Below, in pieces: positions 54,247-64,000 of a stretch of 64,000 nt of DNA. The first letter of the stretch is position 1, and each line of letters starts with the position of its first letter. A program made the position numbers and the translations under genes. This stretch comes from Veronia nyctiphanis. GTDB taxonomy: Bacteria > Pseudomonadota > Gammaproteobacteria > Enterobacterales > Vibrionaceae. The stretch lies in the NCBI RefSeq assembly GCF_004116385.1, contig NZ_PEIB01000003.1, positions 220,613 through 284,612 on the forward strand, given 5' to 3'. The notes beneath the pieces were generated by a model. It saw nothing but the letters and a program-made list of their open reading frames with translations. It was not told the origin of the DNA and made no database searches.

Positions 54247-55819
54247 ATGAGTATTGATGGAAAAATGTTTATTGGCGGTCAGGCAGTAAAAGGAGCCAAC
54301 GGTGAAATACGGGGGTTTGATCCGGTGGCTGATGCCGCGCTTGAGCCAGCCTTTGGCCTCGCGACCTGTGACGATGCGGATCGGGCTTGTCAGCTCGCTG
54401 AAACCGCATTTTATACCTACCGACAAACCACACCGCAACAACGCGCTGAGTTCTTAAACCTCATTGCAGATAACATCATGCTGCGGGCGATGAGCTGACA
54501 GCACGAGGAACCCTTGAGACCGGACTGCCTGCAGCAAGGCTTGAAGGCGAGCGCATGCGGACCGTAAATCAGTTAAAACTGTTTGCTTCCGTCATCGAAG
54601 ACGGAAGTTGGCAAGACGTTCGCATCGATACCGCATTGCCAGACAGAGCGCCACTTCCAAGGCCTCACCTCGGCGTCCGCAAAATTCCTGTGGGCCCTGT
54701 GGTTGTATTTGGTTCCAGTAATTTCCCATTGGCCTTTTCCGTGGCGGGTGGAGACACCGCATCAGCACTCGCAGCAGGTTGCCCGGTTATTGTTAAAGGC
54801 CACTCCGCGCACCCGGGTGTATCTGAAATTGTTGGCCGCTGCATCAATGAAGCGGTCAAAAAGCTCGAACTGCCAAAAGGCACCTTCTCTCTCATTTTCG
54901 GCTCGGGCAATGAAATTGGTCAATATCTGGTGTCCCACCCAGTCATCAAGCAGTCGGTTTTACTGGCTCGCAAGCAGGTGGCACCGCATTGGTAAAGCTT
55001 GCGCAAGCGCGTAAAGAGCCAATACCTGTCTACGCGGAAATGAGCAGTATTAACCCTGTTGTGATGTTACCTAAAACCCTAGAAGCCAAACATGAGCAAT
55101 TGGCAGAACAATTCTTTGGCTCTGTCACCATGGGCGCTGGGCAATTTTGCACTAACCCAGGGCTGGTTATCGCTGTTGAAAGCCCATCTCTTGAGGCCTT
55201 CAAAGACAAAGTCAGTGAACTGATGTCACCGAGTGATGCTGGCGCTATGTTGACCCCCTCTATTCACAATGCATACTGCAGCAGTAAAAACACCTTAATC
55301 GATAATCCAATGACAAGGCTTATCGCACAAGGAAACGCTGAAGGTGCTAACGTTTGTGAGCCAGCGTTTGTGGAAGTCAATGCAGATGATTTTATTGCCA
55401 ACACAGCGTTGCATCAGGAAGTTTTCGGTTCGTTTTCAATGCTGGTCAAAGCCCAGTCCGAGCAGCAAGTGATTGAGGTCATTGACCAACTCGAAGGACA
55501 GCTCACAGGCACTATCCACTACAGTGATAATGATGATGGTGAATTTGTTGGTAAATTGATTCAGGCACTGGAGTTAAAAGTAGGGCGTATACTTTTCAAT
55601 GGCTTTCCGACGGGCGTCGAAGTATCGACCGCGATGGTGCATGGCGGCCCCTTCCCTGCAACGTCAAACAGTCAGACAACGTCAGTTGGTACAATGGCTA
55701 TCGATAGGTTTGTTCGTCCCGTGTGTTACCAAAATGTACCTGATCAATTCTTGCCACAAGAACTACAAGCAGCAAACCCATTGTCAGTAAATCGTAGAGT
55801 TGATGGTAAAGCGGATTAG
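54247..55819 (+). CDS. 2-oxoglutarate semialdehyde dehydrogenase-type aldehyde dehydrogenase, doubly frameshifted
   Basis: NADP-type aldehyde dehydrogenase, 524 residues after repair. It has [55 protein letters not shown], catalytic cysteine in [10 protein letters not shown] and the C-terminal [18 protein letters not shown], the pattern of type III KGSA dehydrogenases. Breaks near 54480 and 54950 are each repaired by one G ([24 protein letters not shown]). It should oxidise 2-oxoglutarate semialdehyde to 2-oxoglutarate, feeding the citric acid cycle. Confidence 0.88.
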
Positions 55820-55828
55820 GAGAGTCTG

Positions 55829-56725
55829 ATGATAGATGATAATCGGATTGTTCCCACTGGCGCGACAGTTACACAACTCTGCACTGGGGTTATATGGGCC
55901 GAAGGGCCCGTTTGGCTACCCGAAGATGACGCTGTGCTATTCAGTGATGTAAAAGGCTGTAAGGTGTATCGTTGGAGCGAAGACACAGGGCTCCATATAG
56001 AGAAAGAATATTCTCACTACAGTAATGGCAATTACCTTGATCCAAAAGGTGACCTCGTCACTTGTGAGCATGGGCGACGTTGTATCAGTCGAACGGACAA
56101 GCAAGGTAGATGCGACATATTAGTCGATAACTATGATGGTAAACGCCTTAACAGTCCCAATGACCTTGTCGTCAAAAGTGATGGTACGATTTGGTTTACT
56201 GATCCGCCATACGGAATATTGGGGAATGATGAGGGTTTTCAGGCGCCCAGTCAGATGGTCGGCTGCTATGTGTATCGTTTTGACCCAGCAACTCAATCGC
56301 TCGATATCATGACGACGGATGTTCAGCGCCCGAATGGACTGGCTTTCTCTCCAGATGAGTCAGTGCTGTACGTTGCTGACATGTCGATTGTTGAATTCCC
56401 TACCAAAGGCCGACGTGAGTTACGCCGTTTTTCGGTAGACAAAGAGGATAACCTTGGTAAAGGGGAGACGCATTGTATTGTTGAGCCTGGAATACCGGAT
56501 GGATTCCGTGTTGATGTTGACGGCAATATATTTTGCAGTTGTGACTCGGGGATAAAGATATTCGATAAAACTGGCCAGCAAATCGATGTCATTCCAGTAC
56601 CTGAAAGGGTCAGCAACTGCACCTTCGGGGGCAAGGATCAGTCCTATTTATACATAACGGCAACCACCTCGCTGTATGGTATTCAGCTAAACACACAAGG
56701 TAGCCAATATACGCATTTACTTTAA
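55829..56725 (+). CDS. SMP-30/gluconolactonase-family sugar lactonase
   Basis: 298 residues, six-bladed propeller with the metal-site motifs AEGPVWLPEDD, RLNSPNDLVVKSDG, DPPYGI, RPNGLAFSPDE and YVADMS (catalytic Asp). No signal peptide, so cytoplasmic. It would hydrolyse an aldonolactone to the aldonate used by the dehydratase. Last gene of the operon; AGGAG at 55818-55822 precedes the ATG. Confidence 0.9.
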   Translation: MIDDNRIVPTGATVTQLCTGVIWAEGPVWLPEDDAVLFSDVKGCKVYRWSEDTGLHIEKEYSHYSNGNYLDPKGDLVTCEHGRRCISRTDKQGRCDILVDNYDGKRLNSPNDLVVKSDGTIWFTDPPYGILGNDEGFQAPSQMVGCYVYRFDPATQSLDIMTTDVQRPNGLAFSPDESVLYVADMSIVEFPTKGRRELRRFSVDKEDNLGKGETHCIVEPGIPDGFRVDVDGNIFCSCDSGIKIFDKTGQQIDVIPVPERVSNCTFGGKDQSYLYITATTSLYGIQLNTQGSQYTHLL

Positions 56726-56760
56726 CAAAGCTACAAAAAACGTCAGCGGTTAGAAAAGAA

Positions 56761-56785
56761 AAAGGGGAGCTATAAGCTCCCCTTT
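56761..56785. terminator. Terminator between SMP-30 gene and rplT
   Basis: Perfect 11-bp stem AAAGGGGAGCT (56761-56771) / AGCTCCCCTTT (56775-56785) with an ATA loop. A purine-rich left flank gives a U-rich tail for the minus-strand rplT transcript. It also lies at the end of the plus-strand operon, at the island boundary. Confidence 0.88.
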
Positions 56786-56810
56786 CACGCAATAACTATT
56801 CTGTAATTAC

Positions 56811-57164
56811 TTACAGAGCAGCTTTCGCCTTTTCAACCAGAACTGAAAACGCAGCTTTGTCGAATACAGCGATGTCTGCCAGGATCTTACGATCGATCTC
56901 GATAGATGCCTTTTTCAGACCGTTGATGAAACGGCTGTAAGACATACCATTTTGACGAGCCGCAGCGTTGATACGCGCGATCCACAGTTGACGGAATTGA
57001 CGCTTCTTCTGACGACGGTCACGATAAGCATACTGAGCTGCTTTAGTAACCGCTTGAAAAGCTACGCGGTAAACACGTGAACGTGCACCGTAATAACCTT
57101 TGGCTTGTTTCAGAACTTTCTTATGACGTGCACGAGCTTGTACACCACGTTTTACGCGAGGCAT
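56811..57164 (-). CDS. rplT: 50S ribosomal protein L20
   Basis: 117 residues, [20 protein letters not shown] to the end, the standard length. Last gene of the thrS-infC-rpmI-rplT cluster here. L20 represses infC-rpmI-rplT translation in E. coli. In E. coli pheM-pheS-pheT follow immediately; here they are 17.7 kb further on. Confidence 0.98.
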   Translation of the reverse strand: MPRVKRGVQARARHKKVLKQAKGYYGARSRVYRVAFQAVTKAAQYAYRDRRQKKRQFRQLWIARINAAARQNGMSYSRFINGLKKASIEIDRKILADIAVFDKAAFSVLVEKAKAAL

Positions 57165-57205
57165 TGTGTGACTCCTAAACTAATTCGTTAATAAACTAAG
57201 AAAAA

Positions 57206-57400
57206 TTATGCGTATGGCAGCATACGAACAACTGCAGCAACTTCGCACTTAGGCAGAATTGCATTTGGACGCAGTTGACGTTTGTTCTTAGTAGAACGCT
57301 TAGTCAGGATGTGACGCTTGGTCGCACGCTTGTATTTGATACCACCAGCAGTTTTCTTAAAACGCTTAGCAGCACCTTTGTTTGACTTCATCTTAGGCAT
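57206..57400 (-). CDS. rpmI: 50S ribosomal protein L35
   Basis: 64 residues, starting [20 protein letters not shown] and ending VVRMLPYA. The ATG at 57398-57400 is used; a 23-codon upstream extension of the open frame is not conserved. Located between infC and rplT. Confidence 0.97.
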   Translation of the reverse strand: MPKMKSNKGAAKRFKKTAGGIKYKRATKRHILTKRSTKNKRQLRPNAILPKCEVAAVVRMLPYA

Positions 57401-57505
57401 GATGAGTAACTCCGCATTGTATGCAATTAATAACAGTGTAATTTGGCGAACAAAAAAGCTATGCCACACAAGGCAGCACAGCCTCTTGTTACTTGTATGC
57501 CGAAA

Positions 57506-58050
57506 TTACTTCTTCTTCGGGGCCAAAACCATGATCATTTGACGGCCTTCAATTCGCGTCGGGAAGCTTTCTACTAAAGCGATCTCAGCAGTGTCTTCCT
57601 TCAAACGGTTGAGGACATCAACACCGATACTTTGGTGCGCCATTTCGCGACCGCGGAATCGGATAGTGACCTTGACTTTGTTACCCTCTTCAATAAAGCG
57701 AACCAGGTTGCGTAGTTTTACCTGATAGTCGCCTATATCGGTGCCAGGTCGGAATTTGATTTCCTTGACCTGAATAGTCTTTTGCTTTTTCTTCTGCTCT
57801 TTCGTAGCCTTGCTCTTTTCGTACAGGAATTTTCCGTAGTCCATCACACGACAGACAGGTGGCTCGGCATTAGGCTGATTTCTACCAAATCGACACCAGC
57901 GGCTTGCGCTGTTTGTAGTGCTTCATCGAACGATACGACTCCAACCGCTTCACCATCAAGTCCTGTTAATCGAACTTCACGAACTCCACGAATTTCCTCA
58001 TTCATACGATGTGCGTTTTGTTTAGCCGGGGCTTTTCTTGCGCCTTTAAT
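57506..58050 (-). CDS. infC: Translation initiation factor IF-3, AUU start, frameshifted in this sequence
   Basis: IF-3 dissociates ribosomes and proofreads initiator tRNA. Its rare AUU start at 58048-58050 (product [20 protein letters not shown]) sits after GGAGGAATAAGG, as in E. coli, where this start lets IF-3 limit its own synthesis. The frame breaks at 57873-57874; a third C on the coding strand gives [18 protein letters not shown]. Repaired length 181 residues against about 180 in E. coli. A true loss of infC would be expected to be lethal or very harmful, so this break is surely an error. Confidence 0.95.
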
Positions 58051-58053
58051 ACC

Positions 58054-59982
58054 TTATTCCTCCAAAATGTTGAGCGTGCGACTGCGAACTTCTTTTTCAA
58101 GCAGAGAAATGAATTCGTCAATCTTGAATTTACCCAAATCTTTACCTTTGCGGGTACGTACTGCCACTTCGCCGGCTTCCATCTCCTGGTCACCGCATAC
58201 GAGCATGTATGGCACACGCTTCAAAGTATGTTCGCGGATTTTAAAGCCAATCTTCTCGTTTCTCAAGTCTGCAGAGGCTCTAAATCCTGCTTTTTGCAGT
58301 TTTTTTGCAACTTCATGAACGTAATCAGCTTGATTGTCTGTAATATTCATTACAACAGCTTGCTGAGGTGCTAACCAACTCGGGAAGTGTCCAGCGTACT
58401 CTTCAATAAGAATACCAATGAAACGCTCCAGCGAGCCAAGAATTGCACGGTGAATCATCACAGGAGTGTGACGTTCGTTGTCTTCGCCTACATACGTTGC
58501 GCCCAGACGATCAGGCAGTGCAAAATCGAGCTGCACAGTACCACATTGCCACGCACGATCCAAACAATCATGCAATGTAAATTCAATTTTCGGACCGTAG
58601 AAGGCACCCTCGCCTTCTTGAATCTCGTATGCAATGTCCATTGACTCTAGTGCTAGCTTGAGGTCAGCCTCAGCACGGTCCCACATTTCGTCAGAACCTA
58701 CACGTTGCTCTGGACGAGTAGACAGCTTAACAACGATGTTTTCGAAACCGAACGTTGTATAAGTGTCGTAAACCATTTCAATACAAGCTTTTACTTCTTG
58801 TTGAACTTGGTCTTCAGTACAGAATACGTGCGCATCATCTTGAGTAAAGCCACGAACACGCATGATGCCGTGAAGAGCACCAGAGGGCTCGTTACGGTGA
58901 CATGAGCCGAACTCAGCCATACGCAGCGGCAGATCACGGTAAGATTTCAGACCTTGGTTGAAGATCTGTACGTGACCTGGGCAGTTCATTGGCTTGATAG
59001 CGTATTCACGGTTCTCTGAAGACGTCGTGAACATGGCTTCTGAGTATTTGTCCCAGTGACCAGAACGTTCCCAAAGTACACGGTCCATCATTAGTGGGCC
59101 TTTTACTTCTTGGTAATCGTACTCTGTCAGTTTTTCGCGAACGAACTTTTCGAGTTCGCGGAAAACCGTCCAACCGTTATGGTGCCAGAACACCATGCCC
59201 GGTGCTTCTTGCTGCATGTGGAAGAGATCCAATGCTTTACCAATTTTACGGTGGTCACGTTTCGCCGCTTCTTCAAGACGGACAAGGTGAGCTTTTAATT
59301 GTTTCTTGTCAGCAAATGCTGTTCCGTAGATACGTTGCAGCATTTTATTATCGCTGTTACCGCGCCAGTAAGCGCCAGCGACGTTCAGAATTTTAAAGTT
59401 CTGACAGAAACTCATGTTTGGTACGTGCGGACCACGGCACATGTCAATGTATTCTTCGTGATGGTAAAGGCCAGGACGATCATCACGTGATACGTTTTCG
59501 TCCAGAATTTCCATCTTGTATGGTTCGCCACGTGATTCAAACGTATCACGTGCTTCCTGCCAGCTGACGTTCTTTTTCACTACCTGATATTTGGTTTTAG
59601 CCAATTCCTTCATGCGCTTTTCAATCGCATCAAGGTCGTCTTGTGTCAGGGAGTTCTCAAGATCCACATCGTAATAGAAGCCATTATCGATGGTGGGACC
59701 GATCGCCATTTTAACGTCTGGGTACAGCTGCTTAATTGCATGACCCAGCAAGTGCGCGCATGAGTGGCGGATAATCTCAAGACCATCATCATCTTTCGAA
59801 GTGATGATCTCAAGGTTGGCGTCGTTTTCAATCAGATCGTGGGCATCGACACGGTTGCCATCTACACGACCAGCAATACAGGCTTTCGCCAGACCCGGGC
59901 CAATATCAGAAGCAACATCAAAAGTAGAAACTGGTTTGTCAAAAGCGCGTTGACTACCGTCAGGAAGAGTAATTACAGGCAT
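58054..59982 (-). CDS. thrS: Threonyl-tRNA synthetase
   Basis: 642 residues: N-terminal TGS domain, editing domain with [16 protein letters not shown] (zinc-like His motif) and [10 protein letters not shown], class II catalytic core with [12 protein letters not shown] and [15 protein letters not shown], and the anticodon-binding C-terminus ([20 protein letters not shown]). Intact. The infC ribosome binding site overlaps its end. Confidence 0.98.
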   Translation of the reverse strand: MPVITLPDGSQRAFDKPVSTFDVASDIGPGLAKACIAGRVDGNRVDAHDLIENDANLEIITSKDDDGLEIIRHSCAHLLGHAIKQLYPDVKMAIGPTIDNGFYYDVDLENSLTQDDLDAIEKRMKELAKTKYQVVKKNVSWQEARDTFESRGEPYKMEILDENVSRDDRPGLYHHEEYIDMCRGPHVPNMSFCQNFKILNVAGAYWRGNSDNKMLQRIYGTAFADKKQLKAHLVRLEEAAKRDHRKIGKALDLFHMQQEAPGMVFWHHNGWTVFRELEKFVREKLTEYDYQEVKGPLMMDRVLWERSGHWDKYSEAMFTTSSENREYAIKPMNCPGHVQIFNQGLKSYRDLPLRMAEFGSCHRNEPSGALHGIMRVRGFTQDDAHVFCTEDQVQQEVKACIEMVYDTYTTFGFENIVVKLSTRPEQRVGSDEMWDRAEADLKLALESMDIAYEIQEGEGAFYGPKIEFTLHDCLDRAWQCGTVQLDFALPDRLGATYVGEDNERHTPVMIHRAILGSLERFIGILIEEYAGHFPSWLAPQQAVVMNITDNQADYVHEVAKKLQKAGFRASADLRNEKIGFKIREHTLKRVPYMLVCGDQEMEAGEVAVRTRKGKDLGKFKIDEFISLLEKEVRSRTLNILEE

Positions 59983-60168
59983 CTAAATGTCCTATTCACA
60001 GTGGTGCTACACACGAAGTAGCACTTGCTAAAAATGTGCACGACAGGGATGTAGGCCGTGCGTCGAGTGAACACCTGAAAGAGCAGATTTTGGTACAAAT
60101 CAAAATGATGACTCTACAGGCGGTAGGGAATTGTAGCGCTCTCTATTGATAACGCAACTGCTCAAAAA

Positions 60169-60196
60169 GAAAAACCGGGAAAAATCCCGGCTTTTC
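60169..60196. terminator. Terminator downstream of glpQ
   Basis: CCGGGA (60175-60180) pairs with TCCCGG (60185-60190) around AAAA. The minus-strand transcript continues with UUUUUCUUUUU, so it ends the glpQ message before the thrS promoter region (59983-60165). Confidence 0.85.
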
Positions 60197-60256
60197 AATG
60201 TCTGCATCAATATCGCAGAGCGACATCACTTCTGCGTACTGGTGTAAGTAATAAAA

Positions 60257-61443
60257 TTAAATGCCCATGCAGTTAGCATAATAAGTGGTGGTTGCTGGCC
60301 AGTCCGAGAAAACCGCTTTCACCCCCACCTGCTTAGCCAATACATCCAATAGGGTAAATGTATCGCCGTCATTATTTGTTGCGTCTTTCACTGACTGATA
60401 ATACCAACCGCCGCCCGTACCCAATGGACCTGAACGCTCAAGTGTCCATGTAATTAAGCCTAAGCCTGCATCTTTTGCCAGCGCAGCATACTCAGAAGGC
60501 ACCATTTCATTCTTATCATTTTGAGTCACTAATGCGTAAAGAGGTGGGGCCAGGAAGGTAACGCCCGATTCAGCCAGCTTTTTCATGTCTCCAGCAGTCG
60601 GCTTCCAGGTTTCATCGTCATACATACGCGAATCGAGGTACACAGCCTGCTTACCATACGCTGCTTCTTCATTAATCCAGTATTGTACGTCACGCAGATT
60701 AAATGACTGTGCAAATACATCCTGTGGTGCCACGTTTGCTTCTTTATACTCGTTGATTAGCTTTTGCGCGTAGTCGTCTTGTGAAAAGCCTTGGTATGGC
60801 ATCGCCACTTTGGGTGATTTAAGTTCTGGCGTCATTTTCACGCCCAAAGATTTAAACAGCTCAATACTCTCTGCGTGAGTCATTAGAGTACCGCGACTCG
60901 CATAGAGGTCTGTACGCCAACCCGGTGTGCCCTTCATGTAATCTTCTGGCGTGGTTGCCATTGGGTTTGCACCGTCCATTTTACCACTCAGGCGTTTGAA
61001 CTCAGCATCGTGAAATCTGATGTACGACATTCAACCTGAGCTTTTTCGCCAGTTTCTGGGTTAGCTGGTGTGAAAGGTAAAGAACACTTCGCGGCCAGAT
61101 CAGGAAACGCCAAAACGTCCGTCGTTGTATGAAGGTCGTTCTGAGAATGGCGACAAACCAATTCTTTGTCTTTTGTAAATGTCACATCACATTCAAGAAT
61201 ACCTGCTCCCATGCGCGCTGCTGCCACATACGACTCACGGGTATGTTCAGGAAATTGCATAGGTGCGCCGCGATGACCAATAGAAAATTCACTTTTTTTA
61301 AACGGCCCGGTTGCACAAGATTCCAGACGCGATTTGAGTGGCCCTTTATCCATGTCATCGACAAGATAGAAAGGACGAGGTCCCAGTTGAACGCTGTCTG
61401 CAAAAGTGAAAAAAGAAAGTGAAGACAACATTACGGCGGACAC
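60257..61443 (-). CDS. glpQ: Glycerophosphodiester phosphodiesterase, frameshifted in this sequence
   Basis: Exported GDPD-family enzyme releasing glycerol 3-phosphate. The N-terminus is a signal-like segment ([14 protein letters not shown]), then the active-site motif [18 protein letters not shown] and [11 protein letters not shown]. The frame breaks at 61013-61015; one extra T on the coding strand gives [14 protein letters not shown], joining the C-terminal TIM-barrel half ([28 protein letters not shown]). About 395 residues. The start is unclear: GTG 61443 is used, but ATG 61480 with another lost base is possible. Confidence 0.88.
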
Positions 61444-61752
61444 TGATTTAGTTAAGGAAAAGCTTATAAATACATTCCATTACAGATGAGTTAATAGTCA
61501 ACGCGGAAAGTTTCTTAGTTGAGGATTACATTTGAGAGAAATATATATGACTGTTTCATTACTTAATGTGATCTTTCGACATTGAAAACCGTTTTTATCC
61601 CACCTTTCACCAGCTCAAAAGTAAAACTATTTGTACAAGCAATTTTTTGCGTATTGCACCTGAAGCTAATGACAATTAACTTTTTATTAATGGATGCACA
61701 ACTCACTGTGTTATCCGCTTCGTAGCAAATAGACCAAACCAAAGGAGTTTAT
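61444..61752. promoter_or_regulatory. Divergent intergenic region between glpQ and the OsmC-like gene
   Basis: 309 bases, AT-rich, with no gene. It should contain both promoters; AAAGGAG at 61741-61747 is the ribosome binding site of the OsmC-like gene. No Pho box or OxyR site was recognised. Confidence 0.5.
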
Positions 61753-62166
61753 ATGCCTGTACAACAAGCACAAGCGACATGGGAAGGTACGTTGAAAGAC
61801 GGCAAAGGCGTAATGCAATACGGTGACGTCAAGGGACCGTTCACATTTGCCTCACGTTTTGAAACAGGTGAGGGAACGAATCCAGAAGAACTGGTGGGCG
61901 CAGCGCATTCTGGCTGTTATTCCATGTTCTTATCTGCCCTCTTGTCAGAGAAAGGTCTGGTGCCAACAATCACTACATCGGCAAAAGTCCATCTCGGAGA
62001 AGATGACGGCCCTAAAATCACCAAAATTGAGCTGACGTCTGTTGTCACTGCTGACGGTTTAACCGATGAGGTTTTACAAGAACAAGGTGCAATCGCAAAA
62101 GAGAATTGCCCTATCTCTCGCCTGTACGCGGGGACAACGATAGAGCTTGATTTGTCGCTTGGCTGA
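61753..62166 (+). CDS. OsmC-family peroxiredoxin
   Basis: Organic hydroperoxide reductase family, 137 residues: MPVQQAQATWEGTLKDGKG, first redox cysteine in AAHSGCYSMFLS and second in KENCPISRLYAG. The length and TNPEELVGAAHSGC pattern fit OsmC rather than Ohr. It reduces organic peroxides using two thiols. Monocistronic. Confidence 0.92.
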   Translation: MPVQQAQATWEGTLKDGKGVMQYGDVKGPFTFASRFETGEGTNPEELVGAAHSGCYSMFLSALLSEKGLVPTITTSAKVHLGEDDGPKITKIELTSVVTADGLTDEVLQEQGAIAKENCPISRLYAGTTIELDLSLG

Positions 62167-62256
62167 TAAAAGTACGGAAACCGTGTGCCTCAATAAAAAC
62201 CGTGAAAAAAACGATAAATAACGAGGCACACTGAATGACGTTTGGAGGGATGTACA

Positions 62257-63617
62257 ATGACAAAAGATATAAGAAATCTCACACTCACTGGAATCGATGA
62301 TGTGGGAGCGAAACAATACGAGGATGCGGTACAAGCTCTTTATGACTACCGACCCGGTATCGGAAATTACCTACAACCGATCAACGAGGCATACCCTGAA
62401 TTTATTATGGGACGGGTGTTATTGGCCTATAGCGCCGCGAGTGAAGGCAGGTATTCTGCGCTTCACAATGTTGCAAACCTCACTAAATCACTCAACGTGC
62501 TCTACCCGACCGCAACAAAGAGAGAGCAGAAACACATAGATGCGGTCAATGCATGGGTGAAAGCCGATTTAAAAGGTGCCGTTGAAATCTGGGACGCCAT
62601 TTTATCCGAATGGCCTCATGACTTAGTGGCATTTCGTCAAATGACGATGAATCTGTTTTGGATGGGACAACGACGCAGATTAGCAGACCTTTGCGCCAAA
62701 CTTATGCCCTTCTGGGATGAATCAACCCCTCAGTACAATTTTTTCATTGGACCTGTTGGCTTCGTGATGGAAGAGTTGGGCCAATATGAATTGGCCGAAA
62801 AATTTGCGAGATATGCGGCAGAGAAAAACCCTTCTGACATGTGGGCCGTTCATGCTGTTGCCCATGTGCTGGAAATGCAGGGAAGAAATGCAGAAGGGAT
62901 AGCCTGGATTGAACCAAAGAGTCATGTATTTCATAAACACAATGCATTTGTCGGTCATTTATGGTGGCACCTTTCGCTCTTCCATCTTGAGTCAGGCAAT
63001 ATCGATAGAGTACTTGAATTGTTTGATACTCAGATATATCCGGGCAATTCTGATTTTTACCTCGATATCCAAAACGGTGCATCATTGCTGTCGAGACTGA
63101 GTTTTCTGGGCGTGGATATTGGCGATCGGTGGTCGAAACTGTTAGATGCTGTAGAAAGCGCTAAACTCGATTACCTCTATGACTTCACAGATGTTCACAG
63201 CGCTATTGTGCTGGCTCAAAATGGACGCACAGAATCACTGGATGCATTGAATAAAGGGCTAAGCAAGCGCTATCCGCATCAAATAATGAACCCTGGTTAA
63301 CGTATCAATTAACGCAGTCCATCACCGATTATCACCGGGAGAAATTTGCGCTTGCCGCTGAGCGTCTGGCGCCCGTACGTTATGATCAATTAGCATTAGG
63401 TGGCAGCCATGCCCAGCAAGATTTGTTCTTGCAGTATCAAATCATGGCGTACAAGCAGGCGGGTAACTTACCCATGATGAAAGCGGCGCTAAAAGAAAGG
63501 CTAGCGAAACGCACCATTGGTAGCGACATCGACGGTTTTCTGACCAAGGCTAAAGCAATTGATGCGTTGACTGCCAACGATACTATCGACCGCTATCTAC
63601 AGAAGGTATCTGGTTGA
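62257..63617 (+). CDS. TPR-repeat protein of the TTC38 type, frameshifted in this sequence
   Basis: About 453 residues from ATG 62257 (GGAGGG upstream). Helical repeats fit a TTC38-like protein: ADLKGAVEIWDAILSEWPHD, MWAVHAVAHVLEMQGRNAEG and HLWWHLSLFHLESG. The frame breaks at 63281-63283; a fourth A gives RYPHQNNEPWLTYQL, and the tail continues to QKVSG. Function unknown; homologues occur in bacteria and eukaryotes. No signal peptide. Confidence 0.8.
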
Positions 63618-64000
63618 TTGAAATCCGCACCAGAAAAACAAGTCAGCAACTTAACGGGCCACAACAGCGTGGCTTGTTTCTTTTCCAAAATTGAGTTTGT
63701 GTACTAGCACTATGCGAGCCAAATGCCGAGGTTTTAGATAAGAGAATATTATCCAAAATTAACTGTCAATCAGGGTGAAGGGATTCATGATACTTGTTGT
63801 GTGTGATGGGGTAATGAGTCTATAAAGTAACACTGTATAAATATCCACCCCGAGCAATTTGTCCAATATAATTCATATTTCCCATTTTGGTGTTTTTTCC
63901 CGCCAAGGATTTTAGTCAATCCTCTACAAGATAGGTCAATAAAGGCGTGCAGACGATCGCAAATTTCACCCATGAATTATATTGGACAAACCGTAGGAAT
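63618..64000. other. Non-coding tail of the window
   Basis: 383 bases after the TPR gene. A weak minus-strand ORF (63785-63973) overlaps the inverted-repeat element and is not recognised. No terminator was identified immediately after the TPR gene. Confidence 0.45.
63858..63990. repeat. 133-bp element with perfect 19-bp terminal inverted repeats
   Basis: TTTGTCCAATATAATTCAT (63858-63876) is the exact reverse complement of the right-hand copy at 63972-63990, with 95 bases between. The form suits a miniature transposable element (MITE) or an insertion-sequence end. No target-site duplication is visible, and the right flank is cut by the window edge 10 bases later. Confidence 0.6.

Noticed and set aside
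57506..58050. infC starting at the internal ATG near 57847 as a shortened IF-3
   Set aside because: The upstream frame encodes the conserved IF-3 N-terminus with an AUU start and strong ribosome binding site; one added C joins the parts.
63785..63973. Minus-strand 62-codon ORF as a transposase fragment
   Set aside because: No transposase motif is visible and the ORF is largely formed by the inverted-repeat element itself.

Overview
The window is 64 kb of a gammaproteobacterial chromosome, most likely from the Vibrionaceae (Vibrio, Photobacterium, Enterovibrio or Grimontia type; the genus is not resolved). The evidence is the gene order ccoOQP-fixH-ccoI-ccoS-TauE-fnr-uspE-ttcA, a potABCD-cobB block, a thrS-infC-rpmI-rplT-pheST-ihfA-btuCD backbone, and Vibrio-type DUF2987 and DUF3581 proteins. 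No rRNA, tRNA, CRISPR array or complete insertion sequence was seen.

Layout. 1-6.2 kb: cbb3 cytochrome oxidase subunits, assembly factors and the oxygen regulator FNR. 6.4-10.7 kb: uspE, ttcA and an envelope cluster (DUF2987 protein, Bax-like lipoprotein, membrane protein). 11.1-15.7 kb: polyamine transporter potABCD, then the sirtuin cobB. 16-22.3 kb: a looser region with a diguanylate cyclase, an IclR-regulator remnant, small ORFs, Nudix, VOC, DUF3581 and L,D-transpeptidase-like genes. 22.3-26.5 kb: a large hybrid histidine kinase with a periplasmic binding protein encoded just upstream. 26.7-35.3 kb: hrpA, terB, btuDC, astE, ihfA. 35.7-39.1 kb: pheTS. 39.4-56.7 kb: a catabolic island. 56.8-60 kb: rplT, rpmI, infC, thrS. 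60.2-63.6 kb: glpQ, an OsmC-like gene and a TPR gene, ending at a small element bounded by perfect 19-bp inverted repeats.

The island is the most interesting part. It lies between rplT and pheS, which are adjacent in E. coli and many relatives. It encodes a FadR-type GntR regulator, a carbohydrate ABC transporter with two paralogous binding proteins, a DOMON/cytochrome b561 protein with a dihaem cytochrome c, and an outward operon: PdxA-like dehydrogenase, rhamnonate-dehydratase-like enolase-superfamily enzyme, AraD1/GguC-type FAH protein, YncE-like propeller, 2-oxoglutarate-semialdehyde-type dehydrogenase and SMP-30 lactonase. Together these suggest uptake of a sugar or sugar acid and non-phosphorylative degradation to 2-oxoglutarate. 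A 19-bp palindrome, TGGT(A/C)T-N7-ATACCA, occurs upstream of the regulator and twice in the divergent promoter region between the two operons. It is a convincing candidate operator tying the island together.

Quality caveat. Eighteen genes, including infC, hrpA and potC, are broken by a total of about 22 frameshifts. Every one is repaired by adding one base identical to its neighbour. This one-directional homopolymer-shortening pattern points to sequencing error, not gene decay, so broken genes are annotated over their full repaired span.
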